Shown here: in pieces, positions 63,954-64,000 of the stretch
Layout of the letters: every line of letters starts with the position of its first letter
How positions within the stretch are numbered: the first letter of the stretch is position 1
Assembly (NCBI RefSeq): GCF_007860075.1
Contig: NZ_SJPP01000001.1
Coordinates: 1,386,501-1,450,500, forward strand
Length of the DNA: 64,000 bases
Direction of reading: 5' to 3'
Origin: Symmachiella macrocystis
Lineage (GTDB): Bacteria; Planctomycetota; Planctomycetia; Planctomycetales; Planctomycetaceae
The notes under the pieces: model-generated
Told to the model about the DNA's origin: nothing
Databases searched by the model: none
Seen by the model: only the letters and a program-made list of their open reading frames with translations
Translations under genes and position numbers: made by a program

Positions 63954-64000
63954 CACACACACACAACACAACACTTGTCTCGTACCGGGCTTTGGGCAGG

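Overview
The window looks like part of a planctomycete chromosome, probably from the Planctomycetaceae/Gimesia/Symmachiella side of the phylum. This is inferred from gene content, not from any search. The pointers are a Tat-exported DUF1501 protein, a very cysteine-rich secreted HEAT-repeat protein, a secreted leucine-rich-repeat protein with a Lys/Glu/Pro tail, a solitary rpsR, an RNase E/G-rplU pair, and many palindromic intergenic repeats. Almost all genes are ordinary chromosomal ones. I see no prophage, integrase, transposase, CRISPR array or restriction-modification island.

Layout. 1-5.4 kb: a truncated membrane protein, a zinc-ribbon membrane protein, then an FAD/Fe-S oxidoreductase translationally coupled to moaD, followed by moaE. 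5.36-8.2 kb: a broken GxxExxY gene framed by inverted repeats, then moaA and a cysteine desulfurase, so molybdopterin synthesis and possibly its sulfur supply. 8.4-10.8 kb: a DUF2254 membrane protein and two small unknown proteins. 11.1-13.4 kb (minus): rng/rne and rplU. 14.2-17.8 kb (minus): hpf, ptsN, HPr and enzyme I, a regulatory PTS without any sugar permease. 18.3-23.7 kb: a lipoprotein, rpsR, the Cys-rich HEAT protein, purQ, a metallophosphoesterase and a small membrane protein. 23.8-26.5 kb: a GT-C type membrane glycosyltransferase, tRNA-Val(CAC) and two TatA proteins. 27-30 kb: an ABC-2 exporter whose permease is fused to a CPBP protease domain. 30-35.8 kb (minus): aroB, the LRR protein, a DSD1-type PLP enzyme, an Ldh-family dehydrogenase and L-2-hydroxyglutarate oxidase. 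36-43.5 kb (minus): a complete nqrABCDEF operon followed by an ApbE flavin transferase fused to an NqrM-like maturation domain. 43.9-50.6 kb: an NHL-repeat protein, a NifS/IscS-type desulfurase, a methyltransferase, a DHH phosphoesterase, ribF, a four-helix-bundle protein and an enolase-superfamily enzyme. 51-55.3 kb: a peroxiredoxin and AhpD-like pair, a lone D12-class DNA adenine methylase, and ftsY. 55.4-62.4 kb: a DUF1501 protein and a manganese-type (tro/mnt/sit-like) ABC transporter operon divergent from its DtxR/MntR-family regulator. 62.5-63.9 kb: homoserine dehydrogenase.

Genes that work together: moaD/moaE/moaA (molybdenum cofactor); hpf/ptsN/ptsH/ptsI (nitrogen-type PTS signalling and ribosome hibernation); nqrA-F plus apbE-nqrM (the sodium pump, with the flavin transferase and the metal-centre maturation factor that it needs); the metal transporter with its regulator and a shared operator-like motif.

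The most distinctive feature is the intergenic repeat landscape. At least five families recur within 64 kb: (1) a CCACGGAT-type repeat that frames a GxxExxY gene as a 35-nt inverted repeat; (2) a 133-141 nt element made of four hairpins, present three times; (3) heptanucleotide repeats, including a 19-unit array before ftsY and inverted blocks framing the four-helix-bundle gene; (4) REP-like palindromes with a GTAG head, one arranged as an inverted pair; (5) a 72-73 nt element with TTCAAAACC-type terminal inverted repeats, present twice. Two small-protein genes sitting tightly inside inverted repeat pairs suggest small gene cassettes carried by these repeats. That is the lead most worth following.
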